Positions 34,492 through 43,559 of a stretch of DNA of 64,000 bases are shown here, one piece after another (position 1 is the stretch's first letter; each line of letters starts with the position of its first letter). Source of the stretch: Salinigranum marinum (GTDB taxonomy: Archaea > Halobacteriota > Halobacteria > Halobacteriales > Haloferacaceae); contig NZ_CP100461.1 of the NCBI RefSeq assembly GCF_024228675.1, forward strand, positions 620,001-684,000, written 5' to 3'. The translations under genes and the position numbers were made by a program. Below the pieces are notes generated by a model, which was not told the origin of the DNA, did not search any database, and saw only the letters and a list, made by a program, of their open reading frames with translations.

Positions 34492-35493
34492 ATGGTCGAA
34501 ACGCGCAAGGTCCAGGTCACGGGCGGGTCGACGTATACCGTGTCGATCCCGAAAGGGTGGGCGACAGAGAACGGCGTCTCAGCCGGCAGTGAGGTCGAGT
34601 TCTACCCCGAGGGGGACTCGCTGTTCTTGACGCCGCGATCCGAGGAAGAACGTACCGAGGGGACGCTCGACGTCACGGACCTCTCCGGCGACGAACTCAC
34701 GCGCGCGGTGATGACGATGTACGTCTCGGGCTTCGACATCATCGCCCTGGAGAGCGCGCGCATCACGACCGACCAGCGCCGGACCATCCGGAAGGCCACT
34801 CAGAGCCTGGTCGGACTGGAGGTACTCGAGGAGACGCGCGACCGGGTCGTCATCCGCGACCTGCTCGACTCCTCCGAGCTCTCGATCCACAACGCCGTCA
34901 CCCGGATGCGCCTCATCGCGCTATCGATGCTCGAGGACGCCCTCGCGGCACTGAAGGACCTCGACGAGGACATGGCCCGGGACGTCATCCAGCGTGACGA
35001 GGACGTCGACCGGCTCTGGATGGTCGTCTCGCGCATCTTCCGCGCCACGCTCCGAACGCCGAAGGCCGCCGAGGAACTCGGCCTCCCCCGGGAGATGTGT
35101 TTCGACTACCAGTCGGCGGCCCGCCAGCTCGAACGCATCGCCGACCACGCGACGAAGATCGCCCACCTGACGCTGAACCTCGAACGGCCGGTGCCCGAGG
35201 AGATCACCGCGGCGCTCGAAGAGCTACACGAGGAGGCCGCCGCCGTCGTCAACGGCGGCATGGACGCGCTGTTCGAGGAGGACAGTTCGGAGGCGACCCG
35301 CCTCGCGAACGAGACGCGCGAGGCCGTCCAGGCGATCGACGAGCGCGCACGCAGCATCGACGAACACCTGCGCGACCTCGACCCCGCCCGCGCGCAGGTG
35401 CTCGGGCTCATCGTCGACTCGGTCTCCCGAAGCGCCGACTACGGCGGCAACATCGCCGAGACGGCGCTGCAGAAGGCCGCGCCGACGCCGTAG
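34492..35493 (+). CDS. phoU: PhoU-domain protein with AbrB/SpoVT-like DNA-binding N-terminus (divergent from operon 2)
   Basis: The protein has 333 residues. The N-terminal AbrB/SpoVT-like domain reads VETRKVQVTGGSTYTVSIPK and GWATENGVSAGSEVEFY, close to the other PhoU fusion in operon 1. Two PhoU bundles follow, with AARQLERIADHATKIAHLT holding the metal-site pattern and DEDVDRLWMVVSRIFRATL. It shares the 290-bp control region with pstS of operon 2 and is a candidate local regulator of it. Start at ATG 34492, with a TATA box about 29 nt upstream. Confidence 0.9.
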   Translation: MVETRKVQVTGGSTYTVSIPKGWATENGVSAGSEVEFYPEGDSLFLTPRSEEERTEGTLDVTDLSGDELTRAVMTMYVSGFDIIALESARITTDQRRTIRKATQSLVGLEVLEETRDRVVIRDLLDSSELSIHNAVTRMRLIALSMLEDALAALKDLDEDMARDVIQRDEDVDRLWMVVSRIFRATLRTPKAAEELGLPREMCFDYQSAARQLERIADHATKIAHLTLNLERPVPEEITAALEELHEEAAAVVNGGMDALFEEDSSEATRLANETREAVQAIDERARSIDEHLRDLDPARAQVLGLIVDSVSRSADYGGNIAETALQKAAPTP

Positions 35494-35694
35494 GCTCCTC
35501 CGCAGACGTCTCGTCTCACTACGCGCGTTCCGCCGTGCCGCTCTCGACTGTTCTCGCGTCGCTCCGGTCGACGACCGTGCCGCGGGCTCTCTGATCCGAA
35601 TCCGGTTCGAACTGCATCCCAACGCCGCCTCCGGCGCGCGACCGAACAGGAGAAGAGACCGGCCGGGCCGACCGCCGACCACGTCCGTTGTCCG

Positions 35695-36081
35695 TTACTC
35701 GTCGACGAGGACGCCGCAGACCTGGCCGTTCTGTCCGGGACGCGAGGTGACGCGCGCGGTCCGCTCGGTGCCGTCGACGTCGACCGTGATGATGGCACCC
35801 TTCGTGATGATGTTCCGTCGCTTGTAGTTGACGTTCGCGGGGTTGTCCTCGACGCCGAGGATCTCCGCTTCCGCGGCGGTGTCGCCGTCGGCGATCTGTG
35901 CGACGTTCGTCGACAGCGCGCGCGTCTTGGTGCCGTTGCCGCGGGCGTCGACAACTTGGAACCGCGGCTCGCCGACGGTCGTCTCGCTGGGTTCGCGGCC
36001 GAGTTCCGACCGGCGCTTGTTCCGCGAGGGTTTGATCCGACCGCCCGTCCGCTTCGTCGTGGAGCGTCCCTGGTACTTCAT
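35695..36081 (-). CDS. rps8e: 30S ribosomal protein S8e
   Basis: This archaeal/eukaryotic-type protein of the small ribosomal subunit has 128 residues. Family features are the basic N-terminal tail MKYQGRSTTKRTGGRIKPSR followed by KRRSELGREPSETTVG, and the beta-barrel ending GQNGQVCGVLVDE. A gattcaagta box lies about 28 nt upstream. It is a single gene with its own promoter. Confidence 0.95.
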   Translation of the reverse strand: MKYQGRSTTKRTGGRIKPSRNKRRSELGREPSETTVGEPRFQVVDARGNGTKTRALSTNVAQIADGDTAAEAEILGVEDNPANVNYKRRNIITKGAIITVDVDGTERTARVTSRPGQNGQVCGVLVDE

Positions 36082-36212
36082 GCGTGGTCAGAGAGCCAGC
36101 GACTACTTGAATCGCACGACTTCACCCCTCTCGATCGTGCCGTGCGAACACGCCACAGCGTCGTCTCGGCCGAGGCACAACCGTTAACCGCCTCGCACGG
36201 ACGGTGGTGGGT

Positions 36213-36662
36213 ATGAGTATCGAGGTGACGGTCGCCACGCCGTTCCGACAGCACGGGACGGACCGCCTCGGGGAGGGCGAGTTCGTCGTCGCGCTCTCGC
36301 TGGATCGCGAGTGGTTCTCGCCCGACCAGGCGAAACGTCTCATCGACATCGCCGCCGGCCGCGGCCTCCTCGAACGCGACGGGGGTGACCTGGTGGCGAC
36401 GTTCACTCCCGGCGCGGTCGAGATCCCCGACGGGTTCGTCCCCGACGAGTCGATCCTCCAGTCGCAGTCGCTGTTCGAGCGCCTCCTCGGGACGCTCGTC
36501 GCCGACGGCGTCGACAAACGGGAGGCCGTCGCGGCCGTCAACCGCCTCCAGCACGAACTCGGGGTGACGATCGAGACCGCCGCCGTCCTCGCCGCCCGCC
36601 GCCGCGGGATCGACCTCGGGGGCCTCACCGGCGAGGTGCGGCGGTCGCTCGTGGGGGAGTAA
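36213..36662 (+). CDS. DUF2240 family protein
   Basis: The gene encodes 149 residues, cytoplasmic. The haloarchaeal DUF2240 pattern is seen in VTVATPFRQHGTDRLGEGEF, then LSLDREWFSPDQAKRLID (winged-helix-like) and later GFVPDESILQSQSLFERLL. Its function is unknown; the N-terminal half resembles a DNA- or RNA-binding wing. The stop overlaps the ATG of the next gene by one base. Confidence 0.82.
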   Translation: MSIEVTVATPFRQHGTDRLGEGEFVVALSLDREWFSPDQAKRLIDIAAGRGLLERDGGDLVATFTPGAVEIPDGFVPDESILQSQSLFERLLGTLVADGVDKREAVAAVNRLQHELGVTIETAAVLAARRRGIDLGGLTGEVRRSLVGE

Positions 36663-37114
36663 TGGTCGACGACCGCCTCACGGACGGCCGACGCATCGCC
36701 GAACTGCTCGCCTCGGAACTCGACGGCCTCGGCGACGAACTCGCGGCCGTCGCGGTGGGTGACGCCGACCGCGACGCCGCGGCCACGCCGGAGGGCGCGT
36801 ACGCCTACCGGGTCACGCTCCACGGTGGCGGGTCGACTGAAGACGCCGACGACACCGACGACGCCGACGACTCGCCCGGGGTCCGAGAGCTCGCGGTCGT
36901 CTTCGTCCAGCCCAACCGCGCCCGCGTGGAGTTCGTCGCGGCGCAGGACGTCGCCGCCGCGACCGGCGACGCCGAGGGGTTGCGGGTGCGCCCGAAGGCG
37001 GTCCGGCCACCCAGGACGCTCGTCTTCGTCGAGGACGGGGCCGCGGTCAAGCGGGCCGTCGCCGTGTTCGAGGCGGTCGTCGCGGCGGTCGGGGACGCCG
37101 AGCGCCGCGGGTAA
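36662..37114 (+). CDS. Hypothetical protein coupled to DUF2240
   Basis: I do not recognise a named family. The protein has 150 residues and is acidic, with an alpha/beta layout (LTDGRRIAELLASELDGL, then AYAYRVTLHGG, LAVVFVQPNRARVEFV and RTLVFVEDGAAVKRAV). Residues about 59-73 are an Asp-rich, repeat-like insert (DDTDDADD). Translation is coupled to the DUF2240 gene, so the two may act together. Confidence 0.7.
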   Translation: MVDDRLTDGRRIAELLASELDGLGDELAAVAVGDADRDAAATPEGAYAYRVTLHGGGSTEDADDTDDADDSPGVRELAVVFVQPNRARVEFVAAQDVAAATGDAEGLRVRPKAVRPPRTLVFVEDGAAVKRAVAVFEAVVAAVGDAERRG

Positions 37115-37133
37115 GCGTCCGGGAGCGCCGTGA

Positions 37134-37793
37134 CTACAGTTCGTCCAGTACCCCCGGGAGCGCCGTGGCCAGCTCGTCGCGGTCGACGAACGCGGCCGCC
37201 TCGGGGTGAGGGTCGGCGCTCCCCTCGAACAGCACCTGGATCGGGACCATCCCGACGCCGGCGGCACCCTCGATGTCGGCGTGGACGTCGTCGCCGACGT
37301 ACACCGTCTCCGCGGGGGCCGTGTCGAGTTCCGAGAGCAGCGCCTCGAACGCCTGGGCGTCGGGCTTGCCCGCGGCGAGCGAGCCAGTGACGAGTTCGGC
37401 GTCGAACGCTCCGCTCCAGCCGAGTTCCCGGAGTTTGTCGTGCTGGGCGACGACGGGACCGTTCGTCAGCAGGCCCACGCGGTACGTCCCCTGCAGGCGG
37501 TCGAGCAGGGGCTCGGCACCGGGGACGGGTCTGAGCGCCTCGGCGGTGAGTTCGCGGTACGCGCGCGCCACCGCGGCGGGCGACGCAGACGTGTCGTGGT
37601 CCGACAGCAACGCGGCGAAGATGGGTTCGCGCGTCTCCTCGGTGAGACAGTCGGCGTGGGCGGCGAGGTACGCCTGCCGGGAGAGCGGCGGCGCGCCCGC
37701 GACCTGCGCGGCCTCGCGGAGAATGGTTCGGCGATCCCGCGTCGGAACCGCCAGCGTGTCGTCGAGGTCGAACGCGACGGCGGTGGGCGGCAT
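37134..37793 (-). CDS. HAD superfamily hydrolase
   Basis: This is a cytoplasmic phosphatase-like protein of 219 residues with all four HAD motifs: FDLDDTLAV (nucleophile Asp), LLTNGPVV, the Lys in AGKPDAQAF and the acid pair in VYVGDDVHADIEGA. A cap of helices lies between motifs 1 and 2. The substrate is unknown; family members dephosphorylate small phosphorylated metabolites such as phosphoglycolate. It is convergent to the DUF2240 pair. Confidence 0.9.
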   Translation of the reverse strand: MPPTAVAFDLDDTLAVPTRDRRTILREAAQVAGAPPLSRQAYLAAHADCLTEETREPIFAALLSDHDTSASPAAVARAYRELTAEALRPVPGAEPLLDRLQGTYRVGLLTNGPVVAQHDKLRELGWSGAFDAELVTGSLAAGKPDAQAFEALLSELDTAPAETVYVGDDVHADIEGAAGVGMVPIQVLFEGSADPHPEAAAFVDRDELATALPGVLDEL

Positions 37794-37880
37794 TCGGCAG
37801 TTGGTAGCGCGGGAGCCCTGATGAGCGTGTCGGCATCGCAGCGGCGGGACTTTCCGTGTGACGGGCGGACGCGCGGCGGC

Positions 37881-38627
37881 TCAGGTGTCGGCATTCCCGG
37901 CGTGCTCGTCGAGCGCCTCGTCGACGTTCAGCTCCCCCGACGCCACGCGCCGCGCGAGTTCCTCGTCGATCGTGCGGTCCCCGCCCGACCGCTGCCGGGA
38001 CTCGTCTTTGATCCGCTGGAGTTCGCCCGCCGTGGGCTCGATCTCCCGGGAGTCGACGCGTTCGCCGTCGAGGCGGGCGATGTTCACTGCCGCGAGCACG
38101 TCGCCCATCCCGCGTGCACCGGTGCCGAGATACGGAGTGGTCCCGGTCTCGTCGACGAGTTCGACCGGGACGTCGTCGAGGTCGTTGACGATGCGTGCCC
38201 CCTGAAGCCGCGCCCCGTCGCCGATCCTGACGAGGGGGTCGACCTCGCCGTCGATCTCCCGGCGGACGGTGTCGACCGTCTCCGCCAGGGGGACGTGGAA
38301 CGCCGCGACGACCACCTCGCCGGAGAGGACCGCGATCCCGGGTCGCGTCCCGGGGTCGACGCCCACGACCGTCCGGCCCCCGCCGCCGCGCAGTGTCGCC
38401 AGCGCCTCGTCCACCGCCCGCCGCGCGTCGTCGCCGCTCGCGACCACCTGCTCGGTCCCCGTCGGGACGTCGACGGCGTCGAGGTCGTCGGGGGAGACGA
38501 CGACGACGCGCGCCCGGTCGGGGAGCGGATCACCGGGTTCGACCGTGGTGAAGACGGTCCCCCGGTCGCGGAGTTCGGCGACGACCTCGTGGTAGAGTTC
38601 GAAGTCGGCAGTGGCGACGACGATCAC
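37881..38627 (-). CDS. Conserved haloarchaeal protein with a RuvC/RNase H-like motif
   Basis: The protein has 248 residues. The N-terminal part (VIVVATADFELYHEVVAEL, then FTTVEPGDPLPD) is a small alpha/beta domain. The central part begins RTVVGVDPGTRPGIAVLSGE, the first-strand Asp motif of the RuvC/RNase H-like fold. Then follow VVAAFHVPLAETVDTV and LVRIGDGARLQGARI, and the C-terminal helix-rich part has DELARRVASGELNVDEA-type words. The GTG at 38625-38627 is chosen because a cgttttatctg box lies about 29 nt upstream; a GTG 15 codons earlier would put the start before that box. Nuclease activity is only suggested by the fold. Confidence 0.75.
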   Translation of the reverse strand: MIVVATADFELYHEVVAELRDRGTVFTTVEPGDPLPDRARVVVVSPDDLDAVDVPTGTEQVVASGDDARRAVDEALATLRGGGGRTVVGVDPGTRPGIAVLSGEVVVAAFHVPLAETVDTVRREIDGEVDPLVRIGDGARLQGARIVNDLDDVPVELVDETGTTPYLGTGARGMGDVLAAVNIARLDGERVDSREIEPTAGELQRIKDESRQRSGGDRTIDEELARRVASGELNVDEALDEHAGNADT

Positions 38628-38804
38628 GCCGCGTGGTTCGCGGCGCGACAGATAAAACGTGTCGAGCGGCACGGCCGTCCCACCACGGCGGGACCACGCC
38701 CACGGGACCGCGCGCTCATGAGGACGTGAGCTGGGGAGCCGCCCGTAGGCGGCGCTATCGGGCTGGCTTCCGAACCGAAAACGGGAGGGTCGAGCCGGAG
38801 CGTC

Positions 38805-39302
38805 TTACTTCGTGTCAGCGCGGACGAACGTCACCGGGCAAGGGGCCGACAGCATGACCTCCTGGGCGACGCTGCCGAAGACGGCCTTGCCGGTCGGCGA
38901 GCGCTTGCGGCCGCCGACGAGGACGAGATCGGCGTCGCGTTCTTCGGCGAGCGCGACGACGCCGTCGGCGTAGTCGCCGACGAGGCCGTGGATCTCGTAT
39001 GCGACGCCGGCCTCGTCGAGGAAGGCGACGAGTTCTCGGACCGACGAGTACCGGCCCGCGACGTCGTCGGGGTCGACCTCGGCGGCCTCGCGGTCGAAGC
39101 CGAGCGCGTCGACGCGATCATCGAACTCCTCGCGGGTGAACACGTGGCCGATGACGACGGTCGCGTCGGCGGGACCCGCGATGTCGATGGCTTCCTCGGC
39201 GAGGCGCTCGACGCGGTCGGCGTCGCTCGGGCCGAGCGCGACGAGCACGCTGTTCAGACCGGACTGTCGCTGCTTCTGGTTCTGTACTGGTGTCTGGCTC
39301 AT
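38805..39302 (-). CDS. Universal stress protein (ATP-binding type)
   Basis: This 165-residue UspA-fold protein starts with a 14-residue polar leader, then LNSVLVALGPSDADRVERLA. The nucleotide motif is present in GGRKRSPTGKAVFGSVAQE, unlike the USP at 15818-16225. The end is LSAPCPVTFVRAD. It probably binds ATP. A gcttattacg box about 28 nt upstream supports the start. Confidence 0.92.
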   Translation of the reverse strand: MSQTPVQNQKQRQSGLNSVLVALGPSDADRVERLAEEAIDIAGPADATVVIGHVFTREEFDDRVDALGFDREAAEVDPDDVAGRYSSVRELVAFLDEAGVAYEIHGLVGDYADGVVALAEERDADLVLVGGRKRSPTGKAVFGSVAQEVMLSAPCPVTFVRADTK

Positions 39303-39466
39303 ATTTCACGGTACGCCGCCGCTCGTAATAAGCGTTCCGAAGAATTAACTCGATATTGAGTAAAATATTGTAACGGTCGTTCGTGTCCGTCGCACCCGTG
39401 GCGTCCGCCGTCCCGCTCGCCGATCCGATGACCGACATATAAGTATCGCCCGACCCAACGCCGGCC

Positions 39467-39670
39467 ATGGTCACGCAAGAGGGGTACCTCTTCTTGGGCG
39501 GCATGACCCTGCTGTTTTTTTTCTGGGCGTACGGCATCGTCCGGTTCCTCATGGACGTGAAGAACATCTACATCCCCAAGGGCAGACAGTACGTGCGCGG
39601 GCGGCGGCGGCTGAAAGAGGAGAAGAAGAAGGAAGAAGAACGCGAGGAGAAGGAACGGCAGCTGTACTGA
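39467..39670 (+). CDS. Small single-pass membrane protein, 67 residues
   Basis: The gene encodes one transmembrane helix near the N-terminus (GYLFLGGMTLLFFFWAYGIV) followed by a basic, then Lys/Glu-alternating charged tail (LKEEKKKEEEREEKERQ). I do not know its function; charged-tail one-helix proteins often organise larger complexes. A catataagta box about 30 nt upstream makes it likely to be expressed. Confidence 0.7.
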   Translation: MVTQEGYLFLGGMTLLFFFWAYGIVRFLMDVKNIYIPKGRQYVRGRRRLKEEKKKEEEREEKERQLY

Positions 39671-39766
39671 CGGCGTCGCCACCCGACGGCGCGAACTCTT
39701 CGAGAAGTGTTGACACGGGGCGACGAACACGCAACACGTAACCACCACGCCCGTATCGGGTGATGC

Positions 39767-40840
39767 ATGACCGCCGAAGACGACGGACTGGTTCGGATCG
39801 GAATCATCGGGTTGGGGAACATCGGCGGCTATCACGCCGAATTCCTCGGGGACGTCGACGCCGCCGACGTGGTCGCAGGACTCGACATCGACGCCACGGC
39901 GCGCCGTTCGTTCGCCGAGGAGTACGACGTGGAGACGTACGAGGACCGCGCGGAGCTGTTCTCGGTGGTCGACGCCGTCATCGTCACGACGCCGAACCGG
40001 TTCCACGAGGAGTACGCCGTCGCGGCGCTGGAGGCGGGCGTCGACGTCCTCTTGGAGAAGCCGCTCGCACACACGGTCGAGAGTGCCGAACGGATCGTCG
40101 AGGCTGCCCACGCCGCGGAGGCGATCTGCATGGTCGGCTTCAACAACCGCTTTTCGAACCCGGTCGAGGTGCTGAAACACGACCTCCGGGCGGGACGGTT
40201 CGGCGACGTGACGCACGTCGAGGCCAACTACGTCCGCCGCCGCGGCATCCCCGGCCGTGGCTCGTGGTTCACCTCGAAGGACGTCGCCGGCGGCGGCGCG
40301 CTCATCGACATCGGCGTCCACGCCATCGACCTCGCGCTGTACTTCCTCGGCTTCCCCGAGGTGGTCGAGGTGTCGGGGACGACCCGCGCGGAGTTCGGCA
40401 CCCGCGACGACTACACGTTCCTCCGGCAGTGGGGGACCGACGAGGGGCCGGGCGGGTTCGACGTCGAGGACTCGGCGTCGGCGTTCATCCGGTGTGCCGA
40501 CGGGCGGACGGTCTCGCTCGAAGTCGCGTGGGCGGCGAACCGTCCCAACACCGACGAGTTCGTCGTTCGGGGAACCGAGGCCGGGGCGCGACTCGACCGC
40601 AACAGCCACGAACTCACGGTGTACGACGGCGGCGTCGGCGGGGCCAACCACCTCTCGACGGCGACCGTCGACACGCAGGAGTCGGTGACTCACCGAGAGG
40701 AACAGCGTGCGTTCGTCCGCGCGGTCGAGGCGGGGACGCTCGCCCGGAACACGGTGGACGAGGCACTCGCGGTCCAGCGTGTCATCGACGCGATCTACCG
40801 CTCGTCGGCCGAGGGGCGCTCGGTCCGCCTCGACGACTGA
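39767..40840 (+). CDS. Gfo/Idh/MocA family oxidoreductase
   Basis: This is an NAD(P)-dependent dehydrogenase of 357 residues. The Rossmann start is RIGIIGLGNIGGYHAEFL, the signature EKPLAHTVESAERI and the catalytic-region words KDVAGGGALIDIGVHAIDLA. Family members oxidise sugars, inositols or their derivatives; the substrate here is unknown. It stands just before the frameshifted regulator gene. An acgtaacca box about 30 nt upstream supports the start. Confidence 0.9.
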   Translation: MTAEDDGLVRIGIIGLGNIGGYHAEFLGDVDAADVVAGLDIDATARRSFAEEYDVETYEDRAELFSVVDAVIVTTPNRFHEEYAVAALEAGVDVLLEKPLAHTVESAERIVEAAHAAEAICMVGFNNRFSNPVEVLKHDLRAGRFGDVTHVEANYVRRRGIPGRGSWFTSKDVAGGGALIDIGVHAIDLALYFLGFPEVVEVSGTTRAEFGTRDDYTFLRQWGTDEGPGGFDVEDSASAFIRCADGRTVSLEVAWAANRPNTDEFVVRGTEAGARLDRNSHELTVYDGGVGGANHLSTATVDTQESVTHREEQRAFVRAVEAGTLARNTVDEALAVQRVIDAIYRSSAEGRSVRLDD

Positions 40841-40943
40841 GATCGGCCCGGAGACGGCGTCGGGTTCGTCGCCGGGAGGTGATCGACCGGACGAGAGGGT
40901 GTGGGGAGTGGGATTTATTCGCCCGTTCGTGGTACGTGTACAC

Positions 40944-41908
40944 ATGACAGTGGACGTGGACGACGGGGAGTCGCTGGCGCACTCGCCGGACCGCGTGTTC
41001 GCGCTCCTCGGGAACGAGACGCGAATCGGGATCCTGCAGGCGCTCTGGGACTGTTACGACCCGTACGCGACGGACAACGCGGTCTCGTTCTCTGACCTCT
41101 ACGACCGGGTCGGCGTCGACGACACGGGCAATTTCAACTACCACCTGAGCAAACTGGCCGATCACTTCGTCCGCCGGTCGGAGGGCGGGTACGAACTGGC
41201 CGCGCCCGGGCTCAGGATCGTCCGTGCGGTCGTCGCCGGCGGAGTCACCGGCGATCCGACGCTGGCGTCGACGCCGGTGGACATCACCTGCAAGCGGTGT
41301 GGGGGGTCGGTCGAGATAACGTACGAGGACGGAACCACGTGGGCGCGGTGCACCGTGTGCGAGGGCTACTGGCGACAGCGAGGGGGGAGATCCTCGGGTT
41401 CAGCCTCCCGCCCGCGGGGCTCCGCGACCGTGATGCCGACGAGATCCTCGACGCGACCCTCGTCTACTCCATCCACCGGTTCGAGACGATGGTCCACGGC
41501 GTCTGTCCGGAGTGCAGCGCCGCCGTCGACGCCTCGCTCGCGGTGTGCACGGACCACCACGCCGGCGACGGGGTCTGTGACGCCTGCGGCTCGCAGTTCC
41601 TGGGAATCGCCACCTTCGTCTGTGAGTCGTGCAAGTTCGCCTGGCGGAGCCCCAGCTACGCGCCGGTCTCTCGCCATCCGGCTCTCGTCTCGTTTTACGA
41701 CGACCACGGGATCGAACACGTCCCCTGCACGTGGGCGGCGATCAGCCGCGGCCTGGCGTGGCGCGAGGAACTCCTCGCGACGGATCCGGTCTCGCTCCGG
41801 CTAACCGTCACACACGGGGGTGATCGCCTCCACCTCACGCTCGACGAGACGGCCACCGTCGTCGACGTGGACCCGGACGCGACCCGGGGACCGGATCCAC
41901 CACGCTAG
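40944..41908 (+). pseudogene. Winged-helix/zinc-ribbon transcriptional regulator, frameshifted
   Basis: The first frame (40944 to about 41385) encodes an ArsR-type winged HTH (AHSPDRVFALLGNETRIGIL, NFNYHLSKLADHFVRRSEGG) and a zinc ribbon (CKRCGG, CTVCEGYW). It then runs into a G6 run at about 41381-41386. The frame one base back continues with GEILGFSLPPAGLRDRDADE, a second Cys-rich region (VCPECSAAV, VCDACGSQF, CESCKFAWRSP) and ends at 41906-41908. One G added to the run restores a 321-residue protein. It is either a real frameshift or a homopolymer sequencing error. A tttattcgcc box lies about 27 nt before the ATG. Confidence 0.8.
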
Positions 41909-42118
41909 CGGGTGCCGACGGACGTCCTGTCGGACTCGCAGCGAATCGTCCGCCGAGAAGTAAAAGATAGATTACAGTAACTGGCTGCTGATTACGGCTA
42001 TGTCGCTTCCCGGGCGAGTGTAGAGTGCGATGGATGACACGAACCGCATCGGACCGCGCCGGGGAGGCGACCGGACCAGTCGTCACGGGGACAGGAGCGA
42101 ACGGATACACCGACGCGG

Positions 42119-43474
42119 GTGGTCGCCGTGACGCTCCGCACCGTCCCGCGGTACGACGGCGCTCGGGTTCCCCAGTGGGGTGCGCACGCGGTGGTGGTCG
42201 GCGCGAGCATGGCCGGGCTGTTCGCGGCCCGCGTCCTGGCCGACGCGTTCGCCGCGGTCACGGTCGTCGACCGCGACCGACTGCCCGACGAACCGGTCCC
42301 GCGCCGGGGCGTCCCGCAGGATCGGCACCCGCACGCGCTGTTGGAGGCCGGGCGAGCGACGATCGAGGACCTCTTTCCGGGCTGTGGCGAGGCGGTCGTT
42401 GCGGCCGGCGGCGTGGTGACCGACTTCGCGAGCGACGTCGGCTTCTACAACGAGGGGGCGTTCCTCGCAGAGGGGCCGGTGCCGCTGGAGACGATCTCGG
42501 CGAGTCGACCGCTGTTCGAACACGTCGTCCGGGGGTACGTCTCCGACCTCGAAGGGGTCCGGATCCGAACTGGGTGCCACTGCACGGACTACGTGCTCGA
42601 CGACGCGGGGACGACCGTCGAGGGCGTCGAGGTGCGGACGGACGCGGGGCCGGAAGAACTCGCCGCCGACCTGGTCGTCGACGCCACCGGCCGGACGAGT
42701 CGGACGCCGGCCTGGCTGGCGACCCACGGCTACCCACGGCCCGCGGTCGACGAGGTTCGAATCGAGATGAGATACAGCACGACGTTCGTCGACCGACCCG
42801 CCGGCGACCGTCGGACGTACCTCGTGCCGCCCTCACCGCCCCGGACCCGCGGTGGGATGGCCGCTCCGGTCGAGGGGAACCGCTGGATCGTGAACCTCCA
42901 GGGCGTCCACGGGACGGCCCCCCCGACCGACCGAGCGGACTTTTCGGCGTTCGCGGGGAGCCTCCCGACCCCCGCGCTGCAGCGTCTCGTCGACGAACAC
43001 CCGTGGGCGTCCGACTCGGTCGAGCGGTACCCTTTCCCGTCCAGCCGACGCCACCGCTACGAGGACCTCGATCGGTTCCCTCGTGGCCTGCTCGTCGTCG
43101 GCGACGCGGTCGCCAGCTTCAATCCGGTGTACGCACAGGGTATGTCGGTCGCCGCCCTCGAAGCCGTCGTCCTCCACCACGTCCTGGCGGACGGTCACGA
43201 GGACCTCGCCCCCCGGTTCTTCCACCGCGCCGCGGCGATCGTCGACGTTGCGTGGGCGCTGGCGGTCGGTGCCGACTTCGGGTTTCCGGAGACGCAGGGT
43301 GACGAGCCCCGCGGAGCGGCCTTCTTCAACTGGTATCTGGGGCGACTCCTCCGACACGCACACACCGACGGCACGCTGACGGACGCGTTCGTCCGCGTGC
43401 TCATGATGGAGCGCCCACCGACCACACTGCTGCGCCCCGGCGTCGCCTGGCGCGTGCTCAAGCCGGTCGGCTGA
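42119..43474 (+). CDS. FAD-dependent oxidoreductase (monooxygenase/halogenase-like)
   Basis: The flavoprotein has 451 residues. The FAD-binding start is HAVVVGASMAGLFAARVLAD with a conserved acidic end (VVDRDRLP), the redox-side motif DLVVDATGRTSRTPAWLA, and the late FAD motif GLLVVGDAVASFNPVYAQGM, all as in PHBH-type or tryptophan-halogenase-like enzymes. Carotenoid or aromatic hydroxylation is possible; the sequence gives no specific substrate. The GTG at 42119 or the GTG at 42128 are equal start choices. No T-rich box precedes it. Confidence 0.85.
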   Translation: MVAVTLRTVPRYDGARVPQWGAHAVVVGASMAGLFAARVLADAFAAVTVVDRDRLPDEPVPRRGVPQDRHPHALLEAGRATIEDLFPGCGEAVVAAGGVVTDFASDVGFYNEGAFLAEGPVPLETISASRPLFEHVVRGYVSDLEGVRIRTGCHCTDYVLDDAGTTVEGVEVRTDAGPEELAADLVVDATGRTSRTPAWLATHGYPRPAVDEVRIEMRYSTTFVDRPAGDRRTYLVPPSPPRTRGGMAAPVEGNRWIVNLQGVHGTAPPTDRADFSAFAGSLPTPALQRLVDEHPWASDSVERYPFPSSRRHRYEDLDRFPRGLLVVGDAVASFNPVYAQGMSVAALEAVVLHHVLADGHEDLAPRFFHRAAAIVDVAWALAVGADFGFPETQGDEPRGAAFFNWYLGRLLRHAHTDGTLTDAFVRVLMMERPPTTLLRPGVAWRVLKPVG

Positions 43475-43559
43475 GAGACCCGCTCGTCGTCCGCCGACCC
43501 ACCCCGCGACGGGCCCGCCGAGAGACAGGTTCAAACCGCCGCACGCCGCACGTCCGGTC

